NCBI RefSeq assembly: GCF_900639915.1 | Contig: NZ_CAAAID010000013.1 | Span: forward strand, 1-64,000 | Origin: Legionella nagasakiensis | GTDB taxonomy: Bacteria; Pseudomonadota; Gammaproteobacteria; Legionellales; Legionellaceae | DNA: 64,000 nucleotides | Direction: 5' to 3' | Part shown: in pieces, positions 17,674 to 26,440 of the stretch | Position numbering within the stretch: the stretch's first letter is position 1 | How the letters are laid out: every line of letters starts with the position of its first letter | The notes under the pieces: generated by a model | Seen by the model: the letters and a program-made list of their open reading frames with translations, nothing else | Databases searched by the model: none | What the model was told of the DNA's origin: nothing | Program-made: the position numbers and the translations under genes

Positions 17674-19383
17674 ATGAAAACCATTGTCGAATCATACCAA
17701 GCGGGCCTATTTCAAAAAAAATTCTGGATGCCTAACCTTATTTCCGGGATTATTGTCGGAGTAGTGGCGCTACCCTTGGCTATGGCATTTGCGATTGCCT
17801 CTGGTGCAAAACCAGAGCAAGGACTTTATACAGCGATTGTAGCTGGTTTATTGGTCAGTCTATTTGGCGGCAGTCGTTTACAAATTGCAGGACCCACCGG
17901 TGCTTTTATTGTGGTATTAGCCAGTATTACGAGTAAATATGGCATCGATGGCTTGCAAATCGCAACAATACTCGCCGGATGTATGCTGCTTTTTTTTGGG
18001 TTAGCACGACTTGGAGCCGTTATAAAATTTATACCGGATCCGGTCATCATTGGGTTTACAGCGGGGATTGCAGTTGTCATTTGGGTCGGACAATGGCAAT
18101 ATTTCTTTGGTTTGCCACCAATACAAGGTGGACATTTTCATGAAAAATTATGGCATTCCTTGCAAGTGCTTCCTCAATTAAATCTGGCAACCACCTTATT
18201 GGCTGTCCTGTCATTAAGTATTGTCATGTATGCCAACAAAATACGGCTTCTCAAACAAGTTCCAGGACCTTTGATAGCACTTGTTATCGCTACGTCCTTA
18301 CAATCAATTTTTCAATTCGCTGATGTAGCAACCATTGGAAAAGCCTTTGGTGGTATTCCCCAAGGACTACCATCTTTTCAATTACCTCAAATCAGTATAA
18401 ATCGCATTCTGGAACTGATAGGCCCTGCTTTTACCATTGCCATGCTGGGGGCGATTGAATCGTTATTATCTGCGGTTGTTGCTGATGGCATGGCCGGGAC
18501 ACGCCATAATTCAAACAGAGAACTTATAGGACAAGGCATTGCTAATATAGCAACACCCTTTTTTGGCGGTTTTGCTGCAACCGGGGCCATCGCCCGCACA
18601 GCAACCAATATTCGTAATGGCGGTAATAGTCCTTTGTCAGGTATTGTTCATTCTATCACTCTAGTGCTTATTATTTTATTTCTTGCCCCATTAGCGTACG
18701 ACGTACCGCTGGCAGCACTGGCAGCAATTCTTTTTGTAGTTGCCTGGAATATGAGCGAAGTAAAACATTTTATTAAACTGCTTCAACGTGCTCCAAGAGC
18801 TGATGTATTGATTCTTTTGGTGACGTTTTTTCTGACGATTTTTGTGGATTTGGTCGTAGCAGTCAACATTGGGGTCATTCTTGCCATATTACATTTCCTC
18901 TTACGTATGGCATCCAGTGTTGAAGTGCAGCAACAAACTGAAGAACAAATCTCTCAGGAAATGAATCAGCAAAATACCGCTGAATTCCCAAAAGATCTAG
19001 TCGTTTTTGCCATTGAAGGACCTTTCTTCTTTGGTGCAGTAGAAATTTTTGAACGAGCTCTAGCCAGTACCCACACCGACCCCAAAATTCTTATTATCCG
19101 TCTGCGTTGGGTGCCTTTTATTGATGGAACGGGCATACAAACACTAGAAGAAGCCATTACCGAAATGCATAAACGCGGTATCAGAGTCATCGTGTGTGGC
19201 GCTAAACCCCGAGTTGAAGCAAAATTGAAAAAAGCTGGGATACTCACCTTACTTGGACAAAATAATTTTTATCGAGAATTCAATCAAGCATTGGCAACGC
19301 TGCAAATCGAAACAGAGTTACCAACCAACATGAATGAGCCAGGCTATTTGCCAGAAAGATCAGCTATGCAATCAAATGCTTAG
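17674..19383 (+). CDS. SulP-family anion transporter
   Basis: Inner-membrane permease of the SulP/SLC26 family (sulfate, bicarbonate or related anions), 569 residues. The N-terminal half has the conserved MPNLISGIIVGVVALPLAMAFAIASG and GPTGAFIVVLASI segments of the transport core with about 12-14 helices. The last ~130 residues form a cytoplasmic STAS domain (VVFAIEGPFFFGAVEIFE ... LRWVPFIDGTGIQTLEE). The ATG at 17674 is chosen because GAAGG lies four bases upstream; the open frame begins 15 codons earlier. No carbonic anhydrase is adjacent, so the anion cannot be inferred. Confidence 0.9.
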   Translation: MKTIVESYQAGLFQKKFWMPNLISGIIVGVVALPLAMAFAIASGAKPEQGLYTAIVAGLLVSLFGGSRLQIAGPTGAFIVVLASITSKYGIDGLQIATILAGCMLLFFGLARLGAVIKFIPDPVIIGFTAGIAVVIWVGQWQYFFGLPPIQGGHFHEKLWHSLQVLPQLNLATTLLAVLSLSIVMYANKIRLLKQVPGPLIALVIATSLQSIFQFADVATIGKAFGGIPQGLPSFQLPQISINRILELIGPAFTIAMLGAIESLLSAVVADGMAGTRHNSNRELIGQGIANIATPFFGGFAATGAIARTATNIRNGGNSPLSGIVHSITLVLIILFLAPLAYDVPLAALAAILFVVAWNMSEVKHFIKLLQRAPRADVLILLVTFFLTIFVDLVVAVNIGVILAILHFLLRMASSVEVQQQTEEQISQEMNQQNTAEFPKDLVVFAIEGPFFFGAVEIFERALASTHTDPKILIIRLRWVPFIDGTGIQTLEEAITEMHKRGIRVIVCGAKPRVEAKLKKAGILTLLGQNNFYREFNQALATLQIETELPTNMNEPGYLPERSAMQSNA

Positions 19384-19483
19384 GCCGTTGCTGCAAAAAA
19401 TAAAACAAGATATGATGAATTCCGCGCATCATTTGCTAACCTAGGTAGCTCATTGGTACACGCTCTTAATCAAAGGACGGATT

Positions 19484-20209
19484 ATGAAGACGCTAGTCAT
19501 GCTTATTGCTTTGTTGACAACTCCTTGCTTATTAGCAAATAAGTTAATTATTGGTAGTGCACCTTTAAATCCACCTTTTGAAACACTAGCCACTGAGCCC
19601 AATCACTTTTTTGGTTTCGATATTGATCTCATGTTGGAAATTTGCAAACGTATTCATGCTCAATGTGACTTTACACCACTCCCCTTCGATAATTTATTTT
19701 CCAACATAAAAGAGGGTAAAATCAACCTTGCCATCGCAGCCATTACCATCACACCGGCCAGAGCATCTGAATTTCTATTTAGCCTCCCCTATATGGAAAG
19801 CAATGGACGTTTCCTGACTTTAAAAAAGTCAATCATTAATGATCCAGCAGCGATCAAAGGGAAAAAAATAGGAGTCCGCAAAGGTACACCCTATAAAGAT
19901 TTAGCAAAGAACCTCTACGAAAATAATGTTCAAGTCATTGAATACCCTCTTAATACTGATCTGCTTGAAGCTTTAGCGAATGCAACGGTGGATATCATTC
20001 TGGTCGATAGTGAAGTCGCAAAATATTGGGCAGCAAATAACGACACGTATAAACTTATTGGCAGTAAATTGCCGGTAGGAGAAGGTTATGGCATCATGAC
20101 AACGCTAGATAATTCAGAATTAATAGCCGCAATAAATGAAGCATTATTGAATATGGAATCCGATGGAAAATATCTAGAAATTTACCGTAATTATTTTGAA
20201 TTAAAATAA
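19484..20209 (+). CDS. Periplasmic amino-acid-binding protein (SBP family 3)
   Basis: A 241-residue exported solute-binding protein: signal peptide (MLIALLTTPCLLA), then LIIGSAPLNPPFETL, FGFDIDLMLEICKRI and KGKKIGVRKGTPYKDLA, typical of arginine/polar amino-acid binding proteins. AAGGA precedes the ATG. No permease or ATPase genes adjoin it, so it either serves a transporter encoded elsewhere or acts alone. A second protein of the same type lies at 55212-55913. Confidence 0.88.
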   Translation: MKTLVMLIALLTTPCLLANKLIIGSAPLNPPFETLATEPNHFFGFDIDLMLEICKRIHAQCDFTPLPFDNLFSNIKEGKINLAIAAITITPARASEFLFSLPYMESNGRFLTLKKSIINDPAAIKGKKIGVRKGTPYKDLAKNLYENNVQVIEYPLNTDLLEALANATVDIILVDSEVAKYWAANNDTYKLIGSKLPVGEGYGIMTTLDNSELIAAINEALLNMESDGKYLEIYRNYFELK

Positions 20210-20246
20210 GCGGACTCCGTCCACTGTAATAAAAACTCACACACCG

Positions 20247-20732
20247 CTAATCACGAAAATTATTAAACTGTAAAGGCAATTCAATGTCTGATTTTTTCAA
20301 AAGTGCGATCGCATCCTGCAGATCATCCCGATTCTTTCCAGTAATACGTACTTTATCGCCTTGAATCGAGGCCTGCACTTTGCTTTTTCTATCTTTTATC
20401 AGCTTTACAATTTTTTTTGCTGTTGGCTGATCAATGCCCTGCTTAAATGTCATTGTAAGACTATAAGTTTTACCACTATGGACAGGTTTATCATCAATAT
20501 CGATACCCGCCGTGCTGACACCCCGTTTACTGCAGTGATTGCGAAAAACATCTTCCATCTGTCTCACCTGAAAATCCGATTCTGATGTCAACGTTACCGT
20601 TAAATCTTCAAGCGTGAAACTGGATTCAACGCCACGAAAATCAAAGCGGTTATGTATTTCACGACTCGCATTGTCGACGGCATGACGCAATTCCATGGAA
20701 TTGATTTCTGAAACAACATCAAATGACGGCAT
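20247..20732 (-). CDS. yajQ: YajQ-family nucleotide-binding protein
   Basis: A 161-residue YajQ (UPF0234) protein; homologues bind cyclic di-GMP in Xanthomonas and Pseudomonas, and nucleotides or RNA in others. The N-terminus MPSFDVVSEINSMELRHAVDNA and the FDFRGVESSF segment are diagnostic; two ferredoxin-like halves follow, ending in LPLQFNNFRD. The start is the internal ATG at 20732; the first 11 residues of the longer frame are not part of the family. Confidence 0.92.
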   Translation of the reverse strand: MPSFDVVSEINSMELRHAVDNASREIHNRFDFRGVESSFTLEDLTVTLTSESDFQVRQMEDVFRNHCSKRGVSTAGIDIDDKPVHSGKTYSLTMTFKQGIDQPTAKKIVKLIKDRKSKVQASIQGDKVRITGKNRDDLQDAIALLKKSDIELPLQFNNFRD

Positions 20733-20787
20733 AATACTCCTTATATTTTTAAGCGATACAATCAAAATTCTAAAAATTACACCTAAA

Positions 20788-21636
20788 TTATAACGGTTTC
20801 AATTGAATGGATAAGTCTTTATCGACCATCAGCAAATGGTTTTCAGGCACATCCTGCCATTCAGCATTGAACCTGGTGAGCTTTTCGGAGGTTACAAGAA
20901 TGCACTGTTTCTTCCCTTCCTCTTGCAGCATATGGTAACCACCATTTCTCGCCACAAACTGACTACCCACTGAATAATGCATACTCGAGGGACGAGAACT
21001 TTTATAATTGCAATAACGGCTGGCTAATAAACGTTTACCATCTGTAAGACACACATTAAAATAGGAGGCTCCGCGTTTTCCAAATTGTCTAATTAATTCG
21101 GCAATTTGATAAAAAACCGCCTGTAATACATCCGCTACCACAGATAATTTCGATAAATCTTTGCCTTTTGCCATTTGCAAAAATAAAGCAAATATGTGTT
21201 CAGAATCAGTTTCACCCTGAATCCAATGATAAACATCATCTTCCAATAAATGACGAAGATGCCTTTTAACATCAATAAAATCCTGAATACCACCGTTGTG
21301 CATAAACATCCATTTCCCATGAACAAATGGATGGCAGTTATAATTAGTAACACCCCCAGCGCTAGCGGCTCGCACATGAGCAAATAATGCGGGTGATTTA
21401 ATTTTAGCGGTTAAATGAAGCAGGTTTCTATCATTCCAGGCGGGGGCAATGGAAGTAAATAATGCCGGCTCCGGACTGACATGTGGCGCATACCACCCCA
21501 CGCCAAAACCATCCCCATTTGTAGGAATTTCTGTCTCGCGTGCATGCAGACTCTGCATAATGATTGAGTTAACTGGCTTTACTAATACATCTTCTAATAC
21601 TATCTCATGCCCTATATAAGCTATTAATCGACACAT
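20788..21636 (-). CDS. Class II glutamine amidotransferase (YafJ-like)
   Basis: A 282-residue protein with an N-terminal nucleophile glutamine amidotransferase fold. After removal of Met1, Cys2 (MCRLIAYIG) is the nucleophile. NGDGFGVGWY, FAHVRAAS and NCHPFVHGKWMFMHNG are the usual substrate-binding signatures. It resembles E. coli YafJ. The acceptor substrate is unknown. The gene starts directly downstream of the BON gene terminator. Confidence 0.9.
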   Translation of the reverse strand: MCRLIAYIGHEIVLEDVLVKPVNSIIMQSLHARETEIPTNGDGFGVGWYAPHVSPEPALFTSIAPAWNDRNLLHLTAKIKSPALFAHVRAASAGGVTNYNCHPFVHGKWMFMHNGGIQDFIDVKRHLRHLLEDDVYHWIQGETDSEHIFALFLQMAKGKDLSKLSVVADVLQAVFYQIAELIRQFGKRGASYFNVCLTDGKRLLASRYCNYKSSRPSSMHYSVGSQFVARNGGYHMLQEEGKKQCILVTSEKLTRFNAEWQDVPENHLLMVDKDLSIQLKPL

Positions 21637-21700
21637 AGCAGTCCCTTAAATATTTTAAAAATAAACCCATTTAACAACAGACTTAATAAGTCTTTAAAAG

Positions 21701-21729
21701 AAAAGCACATATAATAAATATGTGCTTTT
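21701..21729 (-). terminator. Rho-independent terminator of the BON-domain gene
   Basis: A perfect 12-base-pair stem, AAAAGCACATAT / ATATGTGCTTTT, with a five-base loop. On the minus strand it is followed by the T-rich CTTTTAAAG. It sits 20 bases beyond the stop of the BON gene. Confidence 0.75.
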
Positions 21730-21748
21730 TAAAAAATGTAACCTAATA

Positions 21749-22426
21749 TCAGTAAGATGAATTATCCGTGGCGTCAGAACCACTTGATTCAGAAGGTGTT
21801 GAGTCCGAAGACATGGTACCTGCATCTTCCTGGCTCTTTGTCTCATCAGCGGCACCAACTTGCAGCTCATCATTGACTTTGGTTACGCCACTGACCGAAC
21901 TCACAACTTTAACGACATCTTGCTTTTCCTGCTCACTTTGCACCGTTCCAGACAAATACACTTCGCCATTTTTTGTTTCTACACTGATAGACCAACTTGG
22001 AATGTCTTTATCCATCAGATCGGTTTGAATGAGTGCACCTTTTACCTTAGCAGTAATGTAGCTGTCATACAAAGGGCTGTTGCTGTCTTTAACCGTAAGA
22101 TTATCTGCGTTGACATCAAGTACTCCCTTGATCGATTCTGCAAGTGTAATGGCTTTCTCATAGTCTGTGTCTGAAGGTAATTGACCAGATAAATACACGG
22201 TCCCGCCTTTGACTGATGCATTAATTTTACCTGCATAATCCGCTAAAGCCGCATTAACATCACTGGTTAGGTTTTCATCACTCGGTTTAGCCGCTTGTGT
22301 CGCCATTTGACCATTTTGTGCACCACTATTACTGCCATTTGTCATCGCATCATCAGCTATTACACCACTGGCAATGCCACTGCAAACCAGAATTGCCACT
22401 GCTTTTAATTTAATTAACTTATCCAT
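21749..22426 (-). CDS. Periplasmic protein with two BON domains (OsmY-like)
   Basis: A 225-residue exported protein: signal peptide (KLKAVAILVCSGIASGVIA), a short polar linker, and two BON domains (about residues 50-115 and 120-190; each has the VxGxVYLSGxxxS pattern: VKGGTVYLSGQLPSD, TKNGEVYLSGTVQSE). A Ser/Asp/Glu-rich tail of about 35 residues follows. BON proteins such as OsmY bind phospholipid or stabilise the envelope under stress. The start is the ATG at 22426, with GAGG upstream. Next to it are two tiny stress-type membrane proteins. Confidence 0.88.
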   Translation of the reverse strand: MDKLIKLKAVAILVCSGIASGVIADDAMTNGSNSGAQNGQMATQAAKPSDENLTSDVNAALADYAGKINASVKGGTVYLSGQLPSDTDYEKAITLAESIKGVLDVNADNLTVKDSNSPLYDSYITAKVKGALIQTDLMDKDIPSWSISVETKNGEVYLSGTVQSEQEKQDVVKVVSSVSGVTKVNDELQVGAADETKSQEDAGTMSSDSTPSESSGSDATDNSSY

Positions 22427-22549
22427 GATCCACCTCTTCCTTACCATTCCATTTATTAAAACCCTTTCCTACTATTTTTTTTCAGTTCACTTATGATTCT
22501 TTGTTTCTTCAATAAATACACCTTCTATATCATTCAATATTAATGATAC

Positions 22550-22708
22550 TTACATCACTTCATGACGAAAAAATAAATAAAAAAGAAAGACAAGCAATAA
22601 CAAACCCACTACACCCGCAGGACGATATCCCCAGTTTTTACTATAAGGCCATACAGGTAATAGTATTGCTATAAGTATGATAAAAATTACCAGTCCGATA
22701 AGGTCCAT
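22550..22708 (-). CDS. DUF3309-type small membrane protein
   Basis: A 52-residue protein (from Met at 22708, MDLIGLVIFIILIAILLPVW) with two hydrophobic segments split by SKNWGYRPAGVVG. This is the DUF3309 pattern (LPxWPYSxxWGYxPxG). Function unknown; such proteins are often found with BON and DUF1328 proteins in stress-related clusters, as here. The frame could begin eight residues earlier. Confidence 0.8.
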   Translation of the reverse strand: MDLIGLVIFIILIAILLPVWPYSKNWGYRPAGVVGLLLLVFLFYLFFRHEVM

Positions 22709-22923
22709 CACAAGTCCATTAATGCGAAACATCCATTTTATTTATTTAGCATAGTAGACTCACCTGATTTATGCAAAATGCATGGTATCCATCTATACTA
22801 GATAGATAGCATGTAAATATAAAAGCAAACTCTTTTCCATGAAATGCAGGAGGATATTAAATTTAGCTATCAAAAATAGGATTTTTTAGCATATCAGTTG
22901 ATGTGTTTTTAAGGAGATTTATC

Positions 22924-23106
22924 ATGTTAAGCTGGGCAATTTTCTTTTTTATTATCGCAATAATTGCCGCAATTTTCGGGTTCGGCGGCATTGCCTCCGC
23001 TGCAGCAGGGATAGCACAACTTCTATTTTATTTATTTATTGTTATCTTTGTTGTTTTATTGGTTGTCAGTCTAATAGGCGGCAGAAGACCCCCTCCACCA
23101 GTATAA
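22924..23106 (+). CDS. DUF1328 (YtjA-like) small membrane protein
   Basis: A 60-residue protein ([22 protein letters not shown] ... [12 protein letters not shown]), two hydrophobic helices and a short basic/proline tail. This is the DUF1328/YtjA family. AAGGAG seven bases before the ATG at 22924 settles the start over the longer frame from 22903. It is divergent from the DUF3309 gene and ends in a strong terminator. Confidence 0.88.
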   Translation: MLSWAIFFFIIAIIAAIFGFGGIASAAAGIAQLLFYLFIVIFVVLLVVSLIGGRRPPPPV

Positions 23107-23150
23107 AAATTTATTATGATAGCCCCTCAATTAAGGGGCTAATAAATTTT
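23106..23150 (+). terminator. Strong hairpin terminator after the DUF1328 gene
   Basis: An inner stem AGCCCCT (23121-23127) / AGGGGCT (23134-23140) lies inside a second perfect pair AAAATTTATT (23106-23115) / AATAAATTTT (23141-23150), which supplies the T-run on either strand. It starts at the stop codon of the DUF1328 gene. Confidence 0.85.
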
Positions 23151-23326
23151 TATAAAAAAATAAGGGAGACCATTAACTTAAGTTACTTAAATTCATGAGA
23201 ATTTGTTTAAAAAGATGAGCGGTTTGTTATGGTTTATAATTAAAAATAACCATATAAATTGATGCCTTATTATTGACCTAAGGATAATTATCATTTTTTC
23301 GTGGTCATAAAATGGAGAATGTAATT

Positions 23327-23647
23327 ATGAAAAGGATTTCATCAAAAATAGCCATCCTATTCTTTACAATAATGAGCTTCTCAGTTTTTGCTGACAAGAT
23401 AATCATTACGGGCCAGCCAATCGTATTGGAAAGTCATGACAACGTATATTACCTTCCAGCAAATTATGCAACGACAGCCTCTTATAACTATGTGACGATT
23501 AATGGCGTAAACCGAGTCTGCTATCTCGAACAGCAGCCAACATTAGCAGATCTGGACATGATGGTGATCCATGTAGAAGTAAATGGTGTACAAACCGCAT
23601 GGAACTGTTATGCGTACAATACGCAGTATTTTGAAGTTACTCCCTAA
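23327..23647 (+). CDS. Small exported protein of unknown function
   Basis: A 106-residue protein (from the ATG at 23327, MKRISSKIAILFFTIMSFSVFADK) with a clear signal peptide. The mature part is beta-rich with two Cys (RVCYLEQQP, WNCYAYN) that may form a disulfide in the periplasm. I do not recognise a family. A GTAATT-type region precedes the start; no strong ribosome site is evident. The next gene begins 13 bases after its stop, suggesting co-transcription. Confidence 0.75.
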   Translation: MKRISSKIAILFFTIMSFSVFADKIIITGQPIVLESHDNVYYLPANYATTASYNYVTINGVNRVCYLEQQPTLADLDMMVIHVEVNGVQTAWNCYAYNTQYFEVTP

Positions 23648-23660
23648 AAAGAGCAATGAC

Positions 23661-24305
23661 GTGGATAAGTACCGTAACCGCCAAGAGGCAGGAAAGGTTC
23701 TTGCCTCCCATTTGATATCCTATCAAAAAAATCCAAATGCAATCGCACTGGCTCTGCCACGCGGTGGGGTTCCCGTTGCCTACGAAGTTGCGGCTGCACT
23801 TTCTGTCCCGCTCGATGTATTTCTGGTACGAAAGCTTGGAGTTCCTGGTCATACGGAGTTGGCAATGGGTGCAATCGCCACAGGAGGCACCGTAGTTTTT
23901 AATGAGAGTATTCTGCAAACGCTGCAAATTTCAAAGGAATCAATTCAACAAGTCATCGAGTCTGAAAAAAAAGAGTTGCTGCGTCGGGAATCCATTTATC
24001 GTGGAAACAAGACGTTACCAAGTTTGCAAAAGAAAATCATTATTCTTATTGATGATGGTATTGCAACCGGCGCAACGACACGTGCAGCCATAAAAGCGCT
24101 GCATAAAAAACATCCTGAAAAAATTATACTGGCTGTTCCTGTGGCTGCTCTTTCAACCTATAAAGAAATAGCGAAAGAAGTAGATGAATTCATCTGCCCG
24201 TTAAAACCCGTAAACTTCCAGGCGGTAGGACTATGGTTTGAGGATTTCTCACAAACTTCAGATGATGAAGTCACTCATTTGCTTGCCAAGGCCCAATCAG
24301 AATAA
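23661..24305 (+). CDS. Phosphoribosyltransferase-domain protein
   Basis: A 214-residue cytoplasmic type I PRTase-like protein. ALPRGGVPVAYEVA, FLVRKLGVPGHTELAMGAIA and the PRPP loop IILIDDGIATGATTRAA are characteristic of the stand-alone predicted PRTases (COG1926). The natural substrate of this family is not established. I start at the GTG at 23661 (VDKYRNRQEAGKVLA), which matches the normal N-terminus and has AAAAAGAG seven bases upstream. The longer frame overlaps the preceding gene. Confidence 0.88.
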   Translation: MDKYRNRQEAGKVLASHLISYQKNPNAIALALPRGGVPVAYEVAAALSVPLDVFLVRKLGVPGHTELAMGAIATGGTVVFNESILQTLQISKESIQQVIESEKKELLRRESIYRGNKTLPSLQKKIIILIDDGIATGATTRAAIKALHKKHPEKIILAVPVAALSTYKEIAKEVDEFICPLKPVNFQAVGLWFEDFSQTSDDEVTHLLAKAQSE

Positions 24306-24318
24306 ATTGTCATTGAGA

Positions 24319-25464
24319 TTATTTTAAACAACTATAGATTATGGTTATCAGCGTAACCGCATAAAACAAATACATTTTTAAATGCTGATAACGTTTTAAC
24401 AATATACTTGCCAATACAAGACAAATAATACCAGGATAAAATACTTCGAGGATCGGTTGTAAAAATGCTGCAATACCCCGAAAATCAAGCAAGGAAATAA
24501 CAAATGCGATGCCTGTTGTAAAGAATAACATTTGATAAAATTTATTATCTTTTAAATTGAAAAGACCGCATAAATAACGCGCATAAAGATTATTAAGGGC
24601 CACCGCAGTAGACAGACATGAAAAAAGCATCGTAAAGCCTATCAGCTTCGTCGCCTTTTCCCCCATCGTATAAAGTGCGATGGTTGGCAACATGGATTCT
24701 GCGGGAGTATCATGAATTAGAAAAGAATAATGAGCACCGAGATAAACAAATCCCAAATAGATCATCGCTAATAAACCAGCCGCAATCAGACTGGATTTGA
24801 TGGCAAAACGAATCAACGCCTGACTCGTTGTTTTTTCAGGCATTTTATTCTGAATTTGCGCAAAAGTAAGCGCGGAAAAGAAAAAAGCTGCAAATAAATC
24901 CATGGTTTGATACCCAGTACGGAAACCAGTCGTAAATGCCTCCCGAGCTTCAGGATGCATGGTAGGATTTGGTGAGTGTGAAATGGAAGTCACCGTAAGA
25001 ATAATAAGAATAATCAATAAAATAGGACTTATCCATTTCCCCAGAATATTGACCATCCATTGATCATTCAAGCAAATCATATAAATTGCAAGACAAAACA
25101 AAAAACTGAATGTAACTAATGACATTTCCGGTATCATATAATCCATGCTGCCGTATGCGACCGTAATACATCGGGGTACCACGCCAAAGGAACCCAAAAG
25201 AGCAAGCATGACAAAGGGTAAGACAACCCGAGCCAATCGTCCTGCCTCACCAAAAAATGATTGATAATTTCCTTGATGCAACTTAATTACAAAAAGTCCT
25301 AAAAAAGGCAAAATAATACCGGTAATGAGCAGTCCCATAAAACCAAGTAGCCAATGATCTCCATTAGCGTAGCCTATTTGCAAAGGAAATACTAAATTTC
25401 CTGAACCAAAAAACATGGCAAACATGGCAAACCCGTAAATCAACATCGATTTAATTTGAGGCAT
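24319..25464 (-). CDS. brnQ: Branched-chain amino acid carrier (LIVCS/BrnQ family)
   Basis: An inner-membrane sodium-coupled Leu/Ile/Val symporter, 381 residues, about 12 hydrophobic helices. The N-terminal FAMFAMFFGSGNLVFPLQIG segment and LVFPLxxG are diagnostic of BrnQ. It is somewhat shorter than E. coli BrnQ (439). The gene is convergent with the phosphoribosyltransferase gene and stands alone. The AzlCD branched-chain exporter lies at 29.9-30.9 kb. Confidence 0.9.
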   Translation of the reverse strand: MPQIKSMLIYGFAMFAMFFGSGNLVFPLQIGYANGDHWLLGFMGLLITGIILPFLGLFVIKLHQGNYQSFFGEAGRLARVVLPFVMLALLGSFGVVPRCITVAYGSMDYMIPEMSLVTFSFLFCLAIYMICLNDQWMVNILGKWISPILLIILIILTVTSISHSPNPTMHPEAREAFTTGFRTGYQTMDLFAAFFFSALTFAQIQNKMPEKTTSQALIRFAIKSSLIAAGLLAMIYLGFVYLGAHYSFLIHDTPAESMLPTIALYTMGEKATKLIGFTMLFSCLSTAVALNNLYARYLCGLFNLKDNKFYQMLFFTTGIAFVISLLDFRGIAAFLQPILEVFYPGIICLVLASILLKRYQHLKMYLFYAVTLITIIYSCLK

Positions 25465-25765
25465 AGATAGTTCCTCTTTTTAGAATTTATCTTGGATAGG
25501 TATTGAGTTTTTTTTAGGAAAATTAGACGGCCGCGAAGGCCACAATCACATGAACCATTGAACGATGGACAATAGAATGGATGATTTTAGCTTTCACTAA
25601 AAACATGGGAAACATTAAATCGTGTAAAATAATTAACGCCTTCATTTTATTTTATTGTACAAGTGCTCATTCTAAGAACAACTTTACTTATAGTCTTTTA
25701 TGCGGCTCATGTCAATCACATCCTAAATCGAATGAATGCATTCAAACACAACTCAGCATTAAAAA
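25465..25765. other. Intergenic stretch upstream of brnQ
   Basis: About 300 bases between the brnQ start and the end of the ABC ATPase gene (both minus strand). An 83-codon plus-strand frame crosses into the ATPase gene, but its composition and lack of a ribosome site argue against it. A short palindrome (CCATTGAACGATGG, 25555-25568) is the only structure I see. Confidence 0.35.
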
Positions 25766-26440
25766 TTATGCGATTTTACCATCTATGATATGGATTATCC
25801 TATCCGCCGTTGCCGCAAATTCAGTATCGTGAGTCACAATGACCACAGCACGCCCATACTGGTGCGCTAATTGCCTCATGATTGTTTGCACATTAGCACT
25901 TGCTACCGTATCAAGATTTCCAGTAGGCTCATCAGCTAGAATTAATAAAGGATCGTTTGCAAGTGCGCGGGCAATGGCAACACGTTGACTTTGACCGCCA
26001 GAAAGCTGCTTCGGTAACTTGTCCAGCTGTTCCTGAAGGTTCAAATTTGTCAATAATATTTCAGCTCGGCTTTTTACTTCGGCGGGTGTCAGCCGCCCTA
26101 ATCGCTGCATGGGTAACATGACATTTTCCAAAGCCGTAAATTCCGGCAGTAAAAAATGAAACTGAAAAACAAATCCCAGCTGGGCAAGTCGAATATCCGC
26201 CAGCCGGTCTTCAGAATAAAAAGAAGTATTTTCCTCATTTAGCCATATTGTGCCGCTGCTTGGCCTATCGAGTAACCCTAACAAATAAAGCAATGAAGAT
26301 TTCCCGGAGCCAGATGGACCAGTAATGACCACAAATTCACCCGCGTGGATTTCCAAATCAATATCTTCCACTAAAGTAACAGGAACCTCTGCTGGTAAAC
26401 GGCGTGCCAATTGCTTTGTCTTGATAACGGTAGTCATCAT
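25766..26440 (-). CDS. ABC transporter ATP-binding protein (LolD/MacB type)
   Basis: A 224-residue ATPase with Walker A GPSGSGKSSLL, signature LSGGQSQRVAIARAL, Walker B LLILADEPTGNLD and switch His in VIVTHD. The sequence type is that of MacB/LolD (lipoprotein release or periplasmic extrusion) ATPases. Last gene of a three-gene operon with a FtsX-type permease and a HlyD-type adaptor; its ATG overlaps the permease stop by one base. Confidence 0.93.
   Translation of the reverse strand: MMTTVIKTKQLARRLPAEVPVTLVEDIDLEIHAGEFVVITGPSGSGKSSLLYLLGLLDRPSSGTIWLNEENTSFYSEDRLADIRLAQLGFVFQFHFLLPEFTALENVMLPMQRLGRLTPAEVKSRAEILLTNLNLQEQLDKLPKQLSGGQSQRVAIARALANDPLLILADEPTGNLDTVASANVQTIMRQLAHQYGRAVVIVTHDTEFAATADRIIHIIDGKIA

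Noticed and set aside
25581..25832. 83-codon plus-strand frame upstream of the ABC ATPase gene end
   Set aside because: It runs antisense into the ATPase gene, lacks a ribosome site and has a random-looking composition.
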